Assembly (NCBI GenBank): GCA_031269405.1
Contig: JAISZE010000098.1
Location: 1 to 22,353, forward strand
Direction of reading: 5' to 3'
Length of the DNA: 22,353 nucleotides
DNA from: Treponema sp.
GTDB lineage: Bacteria; Spirochaetota; Spirochaetia; Treponematales; Breznakiellaceae
Shown here: piece after piece, positions 22,013 to 22,353 of the stretch
How positions within the stretch are numbered: position 1 is the first letter of the stretch
Layout of the letters: the number at the start of each line of letters is the position of its first letter
The notes under the pieces: generated by a model
Databases searched by the model: none
Told to the model about the DNA's origin: nothing
Seen by the model: the letters and a program-made list of their open reading frames with translations, nothing else
Position numbers and translations under genes: made by a program

Positions 22013-22353
22013 ATGGAAAAGTTGAAAATCGGCGTATTTGGCGGAAGCCGGGGGATTACAATGATGAATATCCTCCTCAGGCATCCGGAGGCGGAACTTG
22101 TCGCGGTATGCGACAAGTATGTTCCCTTGCTTGACAGGGCGAAGAAAAACGCGGAAGAAAACGGAAAACAGGTCGCGCTCTACGAACGTTTTGACGATTT
22201 CCTGAAACACCCGGGGCTTGACGCCGTTGTTCTGGCAAATTACGCCAACGAACATGCCGTCTATGGGGTAAAGGCCCTGGAAGCAGGTAAACACGTTTTG
22301 AGCGAGGTTTTGGCCTGCGAAACCATGGCCCAGGCGGTTCAGCTTATTGAGGC
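22013..22353 (+). CDS. Gfo/Idh/MocA-family oxidoreductase (3' part outside window)
   Basis: The N-terminal 113 codons of a cytoplasmic NAD(P)-dependent sugar oxidoreductase. Seen: a Rossmann start KIGVFGGSRG (4-13), acidic strand-2 end VAVCDKY (30-36), LDAVVLANYANEH (69-81) and AGKHVLSEVLACET (91-104), in the order of the family. The canonical EKP, whose Lys is catalytic in many members, reads SEVLA here, so this belongs to a branch without that Lys. ATG 22013 has GGAGG (22002-22006) six bases upstream. It is 50 bases after the URO-D-like gene and probably the fifth gene of the importer operon. The truncated C-terminal domain prevents a substrate prediction. Confidence 0.88.
   Translation, partial: MEKLKIGVFGGSRGITMMNILLRHPEAELVAVCDKYVPLLDRAKKNAEENGKQVALYERFDDFLKHPGLDAVVLANYANEHAVYGVKALEAGKHVLSEVLACETMAQAVQLIE

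Overview
The window looks like chromosomal DNA of a spirochaete, most plausibly an insect-gut or free-living relative of Treponema. This is inferred from moderately high GC, a LamG/TPR/HDOD gene series of spirochaetal flavour, and an Lpl-type ABC importer whose binding protein has a Gly-rich signal-peptide end without a lipobox cysteine. No species can be named from the sequence alone. I found no tRNA, rRNA, CRISPR array, transposase or phage gene.

Layout. (1) 1-2492, minus strand: a MetF-like (methylenetetrahydrofolate reductase fold) gene followed by etfB and etfA; etfA runs off the left edge. (2) 2493-2710: AT-rich divergent intergenic region. (3) 2711-10971, plus strand: six closely packed genes. 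They encode a secreted LamG + FnIII protein, a 932-residue TPR protein with a low-complexity tail, an HDOD protein, a metallo-beta-lactamase-fold hydrolase, a ManD/RspA-type sugar-acid dehydratase of the enolase superfamily, and a short-chain dehydrogenase. (4) 16130 down to 10973, minus strand: a tightly coupled five-gene operon encoding a triosephosphate-isomerase-like protein, a YjbQ-family protein, an FGGY sugar kinase, an amidohydrolase-2 protein, and an AraA/FucI-fold isomerase. It converges on the SDR gene with a single base between the stop codons. (5) 16238-17014, plus: a DeoR-family regulator, divergent from the operon. (6) 17271-22353, plus: solute-binding protein, LplB-like and LplC-like permeases, a URO-D-superfamily protein and a Gfo/Idh/MocA oxidoreductase cut by the right edge.

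Regions 4-6 read as one inducible uptake-and-catabolism locus: importer, isomerase, kinase and phosphosugar isomerase, with one local DeoR regulator. The control DNA supports this. The minus operon has a textbook TTGACA-17-TATAAT promoter and the importer has TTGACA-17-TACAAT. A 16-bp element is repeated 31 bp apart between the divergent genes, and related TGATYGTTT half-sites lie upstream of the importer. The substrate cannot be read from sequence. The enzyme set fits a sugar, possibly short-chain (tetrose) or branched, handled as aldose, ketose, ketose-phosphate and isomerised phosphate. The roles of the YjbQ, amidohydrolase and URO-D-like members are not explained by any textbook pathway I know, and this locus is the best candidate for something undescribed.

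Other points of interest are a G9 tract and a 50-nt pure-pyrimidine tract inside the TPR gene (possible length-variable switches), a ManD-type enzyme with Pro at an activity-linked position, an apparently leaderless deoR-type transcript, and a 60-bp imperfect palindrome after the regulator gene.
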